From positions 1-64,000 of the forward strand of contig JAFQNC010000009.1 in assembly GCA_017396085.1 (NCBI GenBank): a DNA stretch of 64,000 nt, in the 5' to 3' direction. Positions 19,020 to 28,405 of the stretch are shown here, in pieces (within the stretch, counting starts at the first letter, position 1; each line of letters opens with the position of its first letter). Source of the stretch: Tidjanibacter sp. GTDB taxonomy: Bacteria; Bacteroidota; Bacteroidia; Bacteroidales; Rikenellaceae. The translations under genes were made by a program, and so were the position numbers. The notes beneath the pieces were generated by a model. The model saw nothing but the letters and a program-made list of their open reading frames with translations, ran no database searches and was not told the DNA's origin.

Positions 19020-20567
19020 TTACTGGATAGTTGCAGTACCTGCGTTGAAGTTCAGAGTGATGGTCTGACCAGCGGTTACGGGAGTAACGGGGTCGCTACC
19101 ACCATTGCCACGGTAAACAATCTTACCATCGGTTACACCCCACTCGGACCTCCACCAGTCGGCGCCACCGTCCAAGAGCTCAACATACATACGAGCATTG
19201 CCAGTGTTGTCAACCTTGATAGAAGCGGTCTGACCCTCAACGGTGAAGGCAGCCTTACCGGTGAGCCAAGCATCGCCATCAACAGCAGCATTGAAGCAGG
19301 GACCCATAGCATAAATCTGTGCGGGTTTAACAACAATCTTCTCTGCATCGTAGTCAACCAAAATCAGGTACAAACCCTCGTTCTCAACGGTAGCATTACC
19401 ATCTTTCTGGCCGAAGCCCTCATCTTTACCACCAAGTTGCGAGAACGCAGGATTTTTCTCGTCTGTCCAGCTCCTTACAGCGCAGAATTTGAACTGAGCA
19501 CCAGCAGACATATAACGAACTGCCCAGAATGCACCCTTGCCATTTACGGGAGTCATCTCAACGATAGTGGAAGCATTCCAATCCCAACCTTCACCACCGA
19601 ATTCACCACCATTGATATAGAGGTTCTCAGGAACGTTGGTTTCAACAGTACCGGTCTTCTCTACGTTATATGTGAAAGAGTTCTTGAAGTCGCCACCAGC
19701 CATCTTGTAGGTCAAAGTGATGGAGTAGATACCCTTCTCATCCATAACGATGTCGGGACCACCCTGCAAGAGGCCGTGGTCGTCTGCGCTAACCCAACCG
19801 AGGTTGGTGTTGGCTTTGATGTTACCGGCGAGGTCGAGAGCAATCTTCCAACCGTGGTTGTAAGCAAATTTAAATTTCTGACCAGACATAGTAAATTTCT
19901 GCTCGGTCCAAGTCCAAGTGATGGTACCATCGTTTGCGCGAACCATCTCACCGTAGGCGTTACCCCAACCATTGCAGTCGCCACGAACACCCATATCAAC
20001 CTTGTTGACCATAATGAGAGCGAAGTCGGCTTTGTCCTCAACATTGCTTGCATCGTCAAGCACGATGTGGTAGAAACCGCTCTCCTCAACACGCAACATA
20101 GGAGCATCCTCACCAATCACGAGGTCGCCAAGTTTGCCCCATTTGAGCTCTTTGGGGAAATCGCCATCATTAGCGGAGTTGGTAACATTGTCCTCCAAAG
20201 CGGAGCCGTAGCGAGTGTAGGTAACATCGCCATCGTAGTAGATGAGCTCGAAGTCCTTGCCGCCCTCCAACCATACATACTTCTCGTACATACCGCTGCG
20301 CAGACGGCTTGCACCACGGTCGGCGGTGGGAGCACCGTTATCGTCAAGTTTAAGGCTGTTCTCGTTGTAGCCGTTTGCCATACGAGTTGCAGCTTCGGGA
20401 GCCTCGCCGGAAGTCATATCGAAGGTTACGCCAACAGCCTCACCTACTACATAGAAACCGGGGTCGGTGTCGATGTCAAGGTCTACATCGGGTTTGTTGT
20501 TATCACCGCAAGCAACCATACCTGCCATCAGTGCCATAGCACCGAACAAATACAAAAGTTTTTTCAT
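19020..20567 (-). CDS. susE: SusE/SusF-family starch-binding outer-membrane lipoprotein
   Basis: The N-terminus is a lipoprotein signal with lipobox AGMVACGD and an acidic stretch after the cysteine (DVDLDID), the Bacteroidetes surface-export signal. The 515-residue body is made of several beta-sandwich modules with the SusE/F pattern of GxxNxW followed by a K-F-(K/A) strand (MGVRGDCNGWGNAYGE, then GQKFKFAYNHGW; later LYINGGEFGGEGWDW, then AGAQFKFCAVRSW), the kind that binds starch without cutting it. It is the third gene of susC-susD-susE. Only one such gene is present, where the classic Bacteroides locus has both SusE and SusF; which of the two it resembles more is not clear. Confidence 0.85.
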   Translation of the reverse strand: MKKLLYLFGAMALMAGMVACGDNNKPDVDLDIDTDPGFYVVGEAVGVTFDMTSGEAPEAATRMANGYNENSLKLDDNGAPTADRGASRLRSGMYEKYVWLEGGKDFELIYYDGDVTYTRYGSALEDNVTNSANDGDFPKELKWGKLGDLVIGEDAPMLRVEESGFYHIVLDDASNVEDKADFALIMVNKVDMGVRGDCNGWGNAYGEMVRANDGTITWTWTEQKFTMSGQKFKFAYNHGWKIALDLAGNIKANTNLGWVSADDHGLLQGGPDIVMDEKGIYSITLTYKMAGGDFKNSFTYNVEKTGTVETNVPENLYINGGEFGGEGWDWNASTIVEMTPVNGKGAFWAVRYMSAGAQFKFCAVRSWTDEKNPAFSQLGGKDEGFGQKDGNATVENEGLYLILVDYDAEKIVVKPAQIYAMGPCFNAAVDGDAWLTGKAAFTVEGQTASIKVDNTGNARMYVELLDGGADWWRSEWGVTDGKIVYRGNGGSDPVTPVTAGQTITLNFNAGTATIQ

Positions 20568-20639
20568 CTTGTTTTGTGTTTTGTGATTAAGTTAATAAAA
20601 AGGTTTTATTGTGTTCTATTACATTTCCTCTCGCACCAC

Positions 20640-22808
20640 CTATTTGTCTGCCCAAGGATCGGTGTAGCCGGGGTTTTGAGTCCAGATGGGCTTGCCGGTC
20701 TTGGGGTCGCGCAACGACCTCTCAATTACAGCATAGGGGATGGGGAACCAGTTGCGATAGGAGCCCTTGTCCTCAACAAACTCCACATTCTTGTACTCAT
20801 CGAAACGGATGAGGTCCCTACGGCGGAGCAGCTCCCAGAAGAACTCCCTACCACGCTCGTCCAAGAAGTCCTTATCACTCCAAGTTGCGGGGTCGCGATA
20901 GGCCTCTTTGAACTTCGCAACGCGAGTGTTCACATCGGCATTGCCATTGTTGGTGTGCTCAAAGCTACGAGCCATAAGAGTCTGGAAATCGGGGGTACCA
21001 ACGCTACTTGCACCTGCTCCACCACGTTTGAGAGCCTCCTCCTTGTTCCAGAGAATCTCAGCATAGCGCATAATGACAAAGTCGTTGTCGGCCCAGCGAT
21101 TCTTGCCGGTCTTTTCAATCTCATATTTCCACATACGTGCACCATCGTTGTAGGATGCGTCATTCTTGATGTCCCTCATACCGGTGGTGATGATGGTGTT
21201 CACAGCAATAGCCTCAGGCACCATATATTTGTCGCCCAACTTCTCAGCCTCATCTTTGTCGTACTCGGGGTTCTTCTCGGCATAGGAGGTCAGACGGCCC
21301 TCTTTGTCCAACACGGGACCAACAAACCAACCCCAGCGCTGCTTACTCTCGGTACCGGCAGGTGTGCCCTCGGCAATCTCCACGCTCTCGTAGATGAGTT
21401 TATCAATGACCTGTTTGCCGTTCTCGGTTCTGTAGATAGTGTCGATGCAGAGCTGAGTCTCAACACCAAGTTTGGGCTCGGCCGACTCCTCGTAAGTATA
21501 AACAATCCACTCTTTGTTGTTAGCCTTCACGTGGGTGGTGTCGGTTACGGTGCGAATGATGGTCTTGTTTGTAAACAACTCATTACCGGGGCCACGAACA
21601 TCGGCGTTCTCGCCACTCTTGTCACTCTTGTAGAGCTCCATAAACGTAGGCCTTGCGCTGAAACCGCACCAAGGCTTCTCAACCAAGCCCCAAGTCTGCT
21701 GGTGGTTGTAGTGGAGAGTCATTGCCAACAAGCGGAATTTGCTCGACATATCGCCCCAACCGCGGTGGTCAAAGGTGTCGTTTCCGTCATCAACGGTTAC
21801 AAAGATGTTCTCCTCGCTCTCCTCATTGTTGATGGCGAAGTTGTCGAAATAGGAGTCCTCAATGCGATAGGAAGCAGCACCAATAACTGCATCGCAGCAC
21901 TCCACACAGCAGGTGTAGAAATTACCCTCGTTCTTCAACCAACGAGCAGGAACAAGCTGACGTTTGTCGTTCTCGCCCTCACGCTCGGCCTCCGAGCGGA
22001 TGAAATACTTGTCGGAGAATACCTTTTCGGCAAACTTTGCCTCCTGTCCATCCTCAGCATCGGAGAATACCTTTTCGGCAAACTTTGCCTCCTGTCCATC
22101 CTCAGCATAGGACTCGGCGTTCAGGTAAAGACGCGAGAGAAGACCATAGGCAAAACCCTGAGTTACACGGCCATAGTAGGAAGCACGGTCGCTACCCGAC
22201 ACAGCCTTCATATTGGGGGCATTACGCTCCAAGCAAGCCACCAAGTGCGACCACACGTCTGCAACGTCCATCAGAGGGTCGGTGTACTCCTTGTCAAAGC
22301 TCTCAACATAGGGAATACGTCCGAAGCAGTCGAAAAGCAGATAGAAGTAGTAGGAACGAAGCACCTCCAACTCGCCCACAAAAGCATCGTAGTTGGCACC
22401 AATACTCTCCTTGTAGTTGGGCATTGTGTGGAGAATCTGGTTGCAACGCACAGCACCCGCAATGGTGGTGTCCCAAATGTTGAGGAACGCCTTACCAAAA
22501 GAGTCCCAAGTGTGAACGTTGATACTTGCCCAGTAGCCACCATCGTCCCAGTCGGTACCCTCGTTACGAGGAGGACAAGCAGCCTCGTCAGAGGTCAGCG
22601 TGTTCACGCCCCAGTAGCCCCAGTGGTCGTGAATCCATTTGAGGTCGGCATAAGCCTGACCAATAACCATTACTGCGCCATCGGGGTCGCCCATCATATC
22701 CTCAACCGAGGGGTTGCCGAAGTTGTCCTCCTCCAAGAGGTCGGAGCACGAAGTCATCGACATCGACACCACACAGGCAGCAGCCAATATATAAAACAAC
22801 TTTTTCAT
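20640..22808 (-). CDS. susD: SusD-family starch-binding outer-membrane lipoprotein
   Basis: SusD binds starch helices at the cell surface and acts as a lid on the SusC transporter. A lipoprotein signal ends in SMTSCSD, followed by the SusD-like TPR fold with typical phrases (VMVIGQAYADLKWIHDHW, FLNIWDTTIAGAVRCNQIL, ELEVLRSYYFYLLFDCFG) and the C-terminal family signature DERGREFFWELLRRRDLIRF. It is 722 residues, longer than the archetype. It carries a perfect in-frame 16-residue tandem duplication (AEDGQEAKFAEKVFSD twice) at 22012-22107. The gene starts 22 bases after susC and is followed by susE at 72 bases, so the three form one operon. Confidence 0.93.
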   Translation of the reverse strand: MKKLFYILAAACVVSMSMTSCSDLLEEDNFGNPSVEDMMGDPDGAVMVIGQAYADLKWIHDHWGYWGVNTLTSDEAACPPRNEGTDWDDGGYWASINVHTWDSFGKAFLNIWDTTIAGAVRCNQILHTMPNYKESIGANYDAFVGELEVLRSYYFYLLFDCFGRIPYVESFDKEYTDPLMDVADVWSHLVACLERNAPNMKAVSGSDRASYYGRVTQGFAYGLLSRLYLNAESYAEDGQEAKFAEKVFSDAEDGQEAKFAEKVFSDKYFIRSEAEREGENDKRQLVPARWLKNEGNFYTCCVECCDAVIGAASYRIEDSYFDNFAINNEESEENIFVTVDDGNDTFDHRGWGDMSSKFRLLAMTLHYNHQQTWGLVEKPWCGFSARPTFMELYKSDKSGENADVRGPGNELFTNKTIIRTVTDTTHVKANNKEWIVYTYEESAEPKLGVETQLCIDTIYRTENGKQVIDKLIYESVEIAEGTPAGTESKQRWGWFVGPVLDKEGRLTSYAEKNPEYDKDEAEKLGDKYMVPEAIAVNTIITTGMRDIKNDASYNDGARMWKYEIEKTGKNRWADNDFVIMRYAEILWNKEEALKRGGAGASSVGTPDFQTLMARSFEHTNNGNADVNTRVAKFKEAYRDPATWSDKDFLDERGREFFWELLRRRDLIRFDEYKNVEFVEDKGSYRNWFPIPYAVIERSLRDPKTGKPIWTQNPGYTDPWADK
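22012..22107. repeat. Perfect 48-bp tandem duplication inside susD
   Basis: Two identical 48-base units lie head to tail (22012-22059 and 22060-22107). They keep the reading frame and add 16 residues to a loop following a helix of SusD. Being perfect, the duplication is recent or prone to change. Confidence 0.9.
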
Positions 22809-22830
22809 ATTCTTAATTCAGCTCTTTTGA

Positions 22831-25800
22831 TTAGTTAAAAGTCAGATTTACACCCACCAAGAAGGTTGCAACAGTGGGATAGAAATCAACATAGTCAATA
22901 CCTGCATTACCAACACTTGTGGTGTCAATCTCGGGGTCCTGACCGCTATATTTGGTCAGAGTGAAGAGGTTTTGACCGGTGAGGTAGACACGCAGGCTCT
23001 CGATTGCACTACCCTCGGGCAACTTGTGGTTGTAGCCGATGGTAATGTTGTCGAGTTTCATATAGGAGCCATCCTCCAAGTAGTAGTCCGAGAAGCGGGC
23101 CTTGTTGGTCATCACAACCTCCTTGCGCATCTCCTTACCAAACTGGTTCTCCCTTGGATTAAGAATATCCTCCATAAACACAGCACCCTTCACAGCAGTG
23201 ATGGGACCATAGGCCCAACGTACCATATTCAGCACAGTGTTGCCCACAACACCACGGAAGAACATCGTTGCATCGAAGTTTTTCCAGCGAATGGTGTTGT
23301 TCCAACCAAAGGTGAACAGAGGTTGTGCATTACCGAGAATCATACGGTGCGACTCGGTTGCAGCAGCGTCCGAAACGGGCTTACCATTGTTGGGGTTGAG
23401 GTACTTCCAAGTTCCGGCACTATCGAAGCCCAAGAACTGGTAGCCATACCACGAACCAACAGGCTCACCCTCGCGGATAATTTGAGTGTTGGTGTTCATA
23501 ATACCGTTGCCACCAACGCCACCGGAGGTAACCTCCTTGTAGTTGAAGCCTTTTGCCTCATCGGAGAGTTTGGTGATGTAGTTGCGGTTGAACGCAATGG
23601 TGGGGGTAGTGGTCCAAGTCAGCCTATCGTTCTTGATAACATCGGCATTGAGAATCAACTCCACACCGTAGCTGTCCATCTGACCTGCGTTGGCCAGCAG
23701 CGAGCTGTACTGGTATGGGGGCGAAGGCACCGAGTAGTTCCACAGAAGGTCCTCGGTGTGGCGGTAGTAAACATCCACGCTACCATAGAAACGGTTGTTC
23801 TGCACGGCGTAGTCCAAACCGAGGTTGTACTCGTGCTTCTTCTCCCACTTCAGGTCGGGGTTGGCGTTCTGGCTGAAACCGTAGGTGTAGACATAGGTGC
23901 CGTTGTACCAGAAGGTACCGCTATTGGAGAGCAACTCAATAGACTGGAGGTTGCTGCCAAGGTCGTTACCGGTAACACCATAGCCCAAACGAACTTTCAG
24001 GTCATCAACCCAATCAACGCCCATCATAAAGTCCTCCTGATTAACCCTCCAACCGAAGCTGATTGCGGGGAACCAACCCCACTTGTTGTTCTTACCAAAG
24101 CGGCTCGAACCCTCGCGGCGCAACGATGCCGAAACGAGGTACTTACCATCGTAGGAGTAGTTCACACGGCCAAAGGCTGCGGCAAGTTTGTTGGTAGCAC
24201 GGCCCGAGCCAATGTTCATATTGGTCTTGTTGGGGTCGCCATTACCAATCTGGAAATACTTGATGTCGCCGGTGGGGAAGCCACTATTGGTCATATTCGA
24301 CCAATCGGAGAAGAAGTGCTGGTAGGAGATACCTGCCACTGCGGTAACGCTGTGTACATCCTGCGACCAAACGTAGTCGGCCGTAACCTCCAAGAGTTTG
24401 TTGAGGTTCATACTGTTGTTACGACCACCCATATTCGAGCCACCCTTGTCGTGGTTGAGAACACCATTGTACCAGTAGGAACGGTTGTCACCCTCCTCCA
24501 TTGCACCAAAGGCGTTCAGAGTGAGGTTGTCGCTCAACTTGTAGGAAGCCTTAACCGAGCCGCGGAAGAAGTTACCATCCTCGTAGAACTCCTTCTGGTT
24601 CATATTCTCCACGGGGTTTGACTCGCCCGAGCCCTGAGGATAGAAATATCCATTGGGATTCTTGGAGTCGTAGATGGGATAGGTGGGGTTGAGGGTTGCA
24701 GCCTGCTCAAACGAGCCACAGAACTTATCGTTGCGATACTGCATATACGACAGGTCATACTGCAAAGTCAGCTTACCGTCCAGAGCCTTCTGCGAAGCAG
24801 CAATCTTGGCCATTGTTTCGTTACGGTTGGTAACCTTTGCGATACCCTCGGCGTTCTTGTTGGTCACCGAAGCGCGGTAGTTGAAGTTCTTGGCCGAGCC
24901 CACGATAGCCACGTTGTTGTGGTAGGTGAAGGCGGCAGGGCGGCACAACTCGCTCACCCAGTCGGTCTTGTAGGTCTGGCTACCGGTGTAGGGCACGGGA
25001 GTAACCTTACCGCCCGACAACTCGTTCAGTGCAAGGAACTCATCGGCAGTGGACATACCCAAGTCGCCATTGCGTACCGAAGCCGAAACATAGCCCGAAT
25101 ACTCAACCGAGGTTTTGGCCTCGTTGGAGAAGTTCTCGCCACGCTTGGTGGTGATGATAATCACACCATTGGTACCACGAGTACCATAGATTGCGGCGGC
25201 CGAACCATCCTTCAACACGTCCATCGAAGCAATCTCATCGTTGGAGATGTTGTGGATGTTGTTCACGGGCACACCATCCACGATAAACAGAGGCTGCGAG
25301 CCTGCGCCTTTGTCGAGGGTGGAGAAGCCACGAATCTGCATACTGTAACCGGTGCTGGTGGGGTCCGAGGTGGTCTTGATGATGTTCAGACCAGCCACCT
25401 TACCCTGCAACATACCCACAGGGTTGGTTTTGACACCCTGATTGAAGTCCTCCGACTTGATGGAGGCAACTGCGCCGGTAACCTCTTTTTTCTTCTGCGA
25501 GCCGTAACCCACCATCACAATCTCCTCAATCTGTTCTGCGCTTTCGCTCATCACAAAGTTGATTTTGGTGCGATTGGCCACAGGCTCATAAATCTCCGTG
25601 TAACCCATACACTCCACGAGCAGGGTTGCATCGGCTGCCACGTTGATAGTGTAGGCACCATCAACGCCGGTAACTGTTCCGAGGCCACTCTTGACGTCCA
25701 TTACGGTTGCGCCAATAATACCCTCGCCTTTGGCATCCTTGACTGTACCCGACACCGAAATAGTCTGTGCCGAAGCGGCCAGACTCACGAGTGTCAGCGC

Positions 25801-25845
25801 AAAAGTCAGAAGGAGGCTCCTAAAAACTCGTACAAGTTTCAACAT
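22831..25845 (-). CDS. susC: SusC-family TonB-dependent oligosaccharide transporter
   Basis: This is the outer-membrane beta-barrel that imports maltooligosaccharides using energy passed by TonB. A signal peptide ends in ASAQ; next is a carboxypeptidase-regulatory-like domain (SVSGTVKDAKGEGIIGATVM), a TonB box region (EIVMVGYGSQKKKEVTGAVA), the plug (VDGVPVNNIHNISNDEIASMDVLKDGSAAAIYG) and the barrel ending in FLVGVNLTFN with a late AQNLFTLTKYSGQDPE-like signature (GQNLFTLTKYSGQDPE). At 1004 residues it is family-typical. It heads the susC-susD-susE operon, 215 bases downstream of malQ with a long inverted repeat and a promoter-like element in the gap. Confidence 0.95.
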   Translation of the reverse strand: MLKLVRVFRSLLLTFALTLVSLAASAQTISVSGTVKDAKGEGIIGATVMDVKSGLGTVTGVDGAYTINVAADATLLVECMGYTEIYEPVANRTKINFVMSESAEQIEEIVMVGYGSQKKKEVTGAVASIKSEDFNQGVKTNPVGMLQGKVAGLNIIKTTSDPTSTGYSMQIRGFSTLDKGAGSQPLFIVDGVPVNNIHNISNDEIASMDVLKDGSAAAIYGTRGTNGVIIITTKRGENFSNEAKTSVEYSGYVSASVRNGDLGMSTADEFLALNELSGGKVTPVPYTGSQTYKTDWVSELCRPAAFTYHNNVAIVGSAKNFNYRASVTNKNAEGIAKVTNRNETMAKIAASQKALDGKLTLQYDLSYMQYRNDKFCGSFEQAATLNPTYPIYDSKNPNGYFYPQGSGESNPVENMNQKEFYEDGNFFRGSVKASYKLSDNLTLNAFGAMEEGDNRSYWYNGVLNHDKGGSNMGGRNNSMNLNKLLEVTADYVWSQDVHSVTAVAGISYQHFFSDWSNMTNSGFPTGDIKYFQIGNGDPNKTNMNIGSGRATNKLAAAFGRVNYSYDGKYLVSASLRREGSSRFGKNNKWGWFPAISFGWRVNQEDFMMGVDWVDDLKVRLGYGVTGNDLGSNLQSIELLSNSGTFWYNGTYVYTYGFSQNANPDLKWEKKHEYNLGLDYAVQNNRFYGSVDVYYRHTEDLLWNYSVPSPPYQYSSLLANAGQMDSYGVELILNADVIKNDRLTWTTTPTIAFNRNYITKLSDEAKGFNYKEVTSGGVGGNGIMNTNTQIIREGEPVGSWYGYQFLGFDSAGTWKYLNPNNGKPVSDAAATESHRMILGNAQPLFTFGWNNTIRWKNFDATMFFRGVVGNTVLNMVRWAYGPITAVKGAVFMEDILNPRENQFGKEMRKEVVMTNKARFSDYYLEDGSYMKLDNITIGYNHKLPEGSAIESLRVYLTGQNLFTLTKYSGQDPEIDTTSVGNAGIDYVDFYPTVATFLVGVNLTFN

Positions 25846-25915
25846 AAGCCGTTAAAGTATAAATTAATTTAAGTTAATGTTTTATCAGGTTGTGTACCCA
25901 CAAATGGGCATACAA

Positions 25916-25923
25916 CAAAAATA
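25916..25923 (-). promoter_or_regulatory. Predicted susC promoter (-7 box)
   Basis: On the minus strand TATTTTTG matches the TAnnTTTG -7 consensus about 70 bases before the susC ATG. A GTTGTT at the expected upstream distance is a weak -33 candidate. Confidence 0.45.
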
Positions 25924-25974
25924 TATATTTATAAATAAGGTAACAACATTTGCGGACAACTTGCGGGTTTGGGC

Positions 25975-26013
25975 TGACGAACCGCCCGTTTTATCGGACG
26001 GGCGGAACGTCAT
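25975..26013. promoter_or_regulatory. Long inverted repeat between malQ and susC
   Basis: The arms TGACGAACCGCCCG and CGGGCGGAACGTCA pair over 13 of 14 positions around an 11-base loop. A T-run follows only on the plus strand. It may attenuate or end malQ transcription, or act as an operator for the susC promoter about 50 bases away. Confidence 0.5.
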
Positions 26014-26060
26014 TTTGTCCCTTTTTACCCCATAGTGTATCCCCTTTTGCCTTCGTTACA

Positions 26061-28367
26061 CTATCGGCCCGAAGCCTTCACCATAGCCTTGATGGCCTCG
26101 TTCAGTTCACTCTCGGCCAGCAGAGTCTCCAGCGGCAAGTGCATCCTGTAACGCCAGTAGTGGTTGGGAATGGCAGGAATGTTGATACGCTCGCTGTCCA
26201 CATCGGCCTTGCGCAACCTCTCGTCCATTGCGAGCCAGTCCTGCAAGGGCAGAATGGTCAGCACTGCGGGCGAGCAGAGGTGGTTGTTCACAATGGTGCG
26301 GCACAACTCTCCGCCCAACTCTTCGGGTGCGGGGCCCTGCTTCCAGAGAATGTCGTTGTAGTACTTCTGCGACACTGCCCTATCCTCACGCCACCAACCA
26401 CGGATGGTGCTGGTGTCGTGTGAGCCTGTGGTGCACACGCAAGCGTAGGGATAGCGATTGGTGTAGCCGAACTCGATGGTGGGGTCCTTTGGCATCCTCT
26501 GCACCTCCAACGAGAGGATACCGAGGTTTTGCATCACGGGGCCAACGCAGTCGGGCACCATACCGAGGTCCTCGCCGCAGCACATCATATTTGTTGCCTC
26601 CACCAGTGCGGGCAATTTCTCCATAGCCAATGCGCCCCAGAAGTCGTTGTGGCGGTGGTAGAAGAAGTCGTTGTAGAGGTCGTTGAACCTCTCCTTCTCC
26701 CAATCGGACAACCACTCATAACTCTTGGTCAGCTGAGCCGAAATGCGGGGGTGGAAGTAGCCGGGCTTGCGGGGGTCCTCCACAAACAGCACCTCACCGG
26801 TGAGCCCATAGAGTGCCCTCATAGCCTTCTCGTTCACGCCCTCCAAAGCCTCGCGAATCTTACGCTGGGTGTCGTAGGCAGGTTTGAGTGCATAGTAGCC
26901 GTTGTCTTTGTAGTCAAGATAGGGGGTCCAATCCTCATCGCCAAAGAACTCGCCCAAGTAGTTGTGGTGAATTTGTGGCAGCAGGTAGCGGTCCCTGTTC
27001 ATAGGCATACCCCTTTGGGCCAACTCCTCATAACTGAAGGGCATTGCGGGGTTGAAGTAACCGAGCAGGCCCACCACCGAGTCCATAGGAATCTCCCAAA
27101 TGCGGAAGAAACCAAGGATGTGGTCGATGCGGTAGAGGTCGAAGTAGTCTGCCATCTTCTCAAAACGGCGTTTCCACCACGCATAGCCATCTTTGGCCAT
27201 CTCCTCCCAGTTGTAGGTGGGGAAGCCCCAGTTCTGACCATCGGCCGAGAAATCATCGGGCGGAGCACCTGCCTGACAGTTCATATTGAAGAGCCTTGCA
27301 TCGCTCCACGCCTCCACCGAGTCGCGCGAAATGCCGATTGGAATATCGCCTTTGAGCACCACGCCGAGCGAGCGGCAGTAGGCCACGCTCTCTTTGAGCT
27401 GACGGTCAAGGTGGTACTGCAACCAGTAGTAGAGAGCCACCTTGCCGTAGTCCTCAAAGTTCTCGCTGGTGAGTTTCTCCACCAACTTCTTGGAGTACTT
27501 CTTCTCGCTGCGGCCCCACTTCTCAAAGTAGGCGGTCTGATACTTATCCCTCAGGTAGCAGAACGAGGCATAGTCCTTGAGCCAATCTTTGTTGGCCTCA
27601 AAGAAGGCTGCAAAGGCCTTGGTTTTGAGGGTGCGCTTGCCACTGCGGGCATACTCCTTGCGGATGAAGTCCCATTTGAGGGCACACACAGCATCGTAGT
27701 CCACTGCCTCCAAAGCGTTGAGCCTCTCAATCTCCTCGCCCTTTGCGCCCAACTCCACGATGGAGAGGTACATTGGGTTGAGTGCGAAGATGGAGATGGA
27801 GCTGTAGGGATAGGAGTCCTTCCAAGTGCGGGTCATTGTGGTGTCGTTGATGGGGAGAATCTGAATAACTTTCTGGCCTGTAGCCACAGCCCACTCGCCC
27901 ATCTTCTTCAAGTCCACAAAGTCGCCAATACCCTGACTCTGGCTGCTACGCAACGAGAACACGGGGATGGCCACGCCGGCACCTTTCCAACCGAACTCGC
28001 CACGGAAGTTGGCCTCGATGTGCTCACTCTCCTGCTCACCGCAGAGGTAGTAGCGGCGGTTGTAGCCATCCTCCCACCACACGTTGCCATTCTCCTTGAC
28101 GATAAATTTGTACTCAAACACCTCGCCCAGTGTTTTGAGGTCGAGCACGATGGACCAGTAGGGGTAGGTGTCGATACTCAGCGGAAGAGCCTTCTCCACA
28201 TCCCAGCCGCCCAGTGCCTCGGCACTGCCCACAATGTAGAGCCTTTGTGAGGGCCTCTGCACGGGGGCGTTAAGCCTGAACGAGAGAGTCTGCTTTGCCC
28301 TGCACGCAGCCCTCTTCTCCGAGGGGAAGAAGGTTGCAAAGGGCGAAGTTTCATAAATATTTTTCAT
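26061..28367 (-). CDS. malQ: CBM20-containing 4-alpha-glucanotransferase (amylomaltase, GH77)
   Basis: The enzyme transfers alpha-1,4-glucan segments between maltooligosaccharides and releases glucose in the cytoplasm; no signal peptide is present. The N-terminus is a CBM20 starch-binding module (RLYIVGSAEALGGWDVEKAL, then YKFIVKENGNVWWEDGYNR). The GH77 barrel shows DLYRIDHILGFFRIW (nucleophile D), MCCGEDLGMVPDCV (acid/base E) and GSHDTSTIRGWW (third carboxylate D). At 768 residues it is shorter than Bacteroides homologues I know to have two N-terminal CBM20 modules; here only one is evident. It follows susA by 38 bases on the minus strand and is likely the last gene of the transporter-GH13-susA-malQ operon. 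Confidence 0.92.
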   Translation of the reverse strand: MKNIYETSPFATFFPSEKRAACRAKQTLSFRLNAPVQRPSQRLYIVGSAEALGGWDVEKALPLSIDTYPYWSIVLDLKTLGEVFEYKFIVKENGNVWWEDGYNRRYYLCGEQESEHIEANFRGEFGWKGAGVAIPVFSLRSSQSQGIGDFVDLKKMGEWAVATGQKVIQILPINDTTMTRTWKDSYPYSSISIFALNPMYLSIVELGAKGEEIERLNALEAVDYDAVCALKWDFIRKEYARSGKRTLKTKAFAAFFEANKDWLKDYASFCYLRDKYQTAYFEKWGRSEKKYSKKLVEKLTSENFEDYGKVALYYWLQYHLDRQLKESVAYCRSLGVVLKGDIPIGISRDSVEAWSDARLFNMNCQAGAPPDDFSADGQNWGFPTYNWEEMAKDGYAWWKRRFEKMADYFDLYRIDHILGFFRIWEIPMDSVVGLLGYFNPAMPFSYEELAQRGMPMNRDRYLLPQIHHNYLGEFFGDEDWTPYLDYKDNGYYALKPAYDTQRKIREALEGVNEKAMRALYGLTGEVLFVEDPRKPGYFHPRISAQLTKSYEWLSDWEKERFNDLYNDFFYHRHNDFWGALAMEKLPALVEATNMMCCGEDLGMVPDCVGPVMQNLGILSLEVQRMPKDPTIEFGYTNRYPYACVCTTGSHDTSTIRGWWREDRAVSQKYYNDILWKQGPAPEELGGELCRTIVNNHLCSPAVLTILPLQDWLAMDERLRKADVDSERINIPAIPNHYWRYRMHLPLETLLAESELNEAIKAMVKASGR

Positions 28368-28405
28368 TGCTTTTTTTGAATGTATATATGTATTTGTTGT
28401 TTTGT

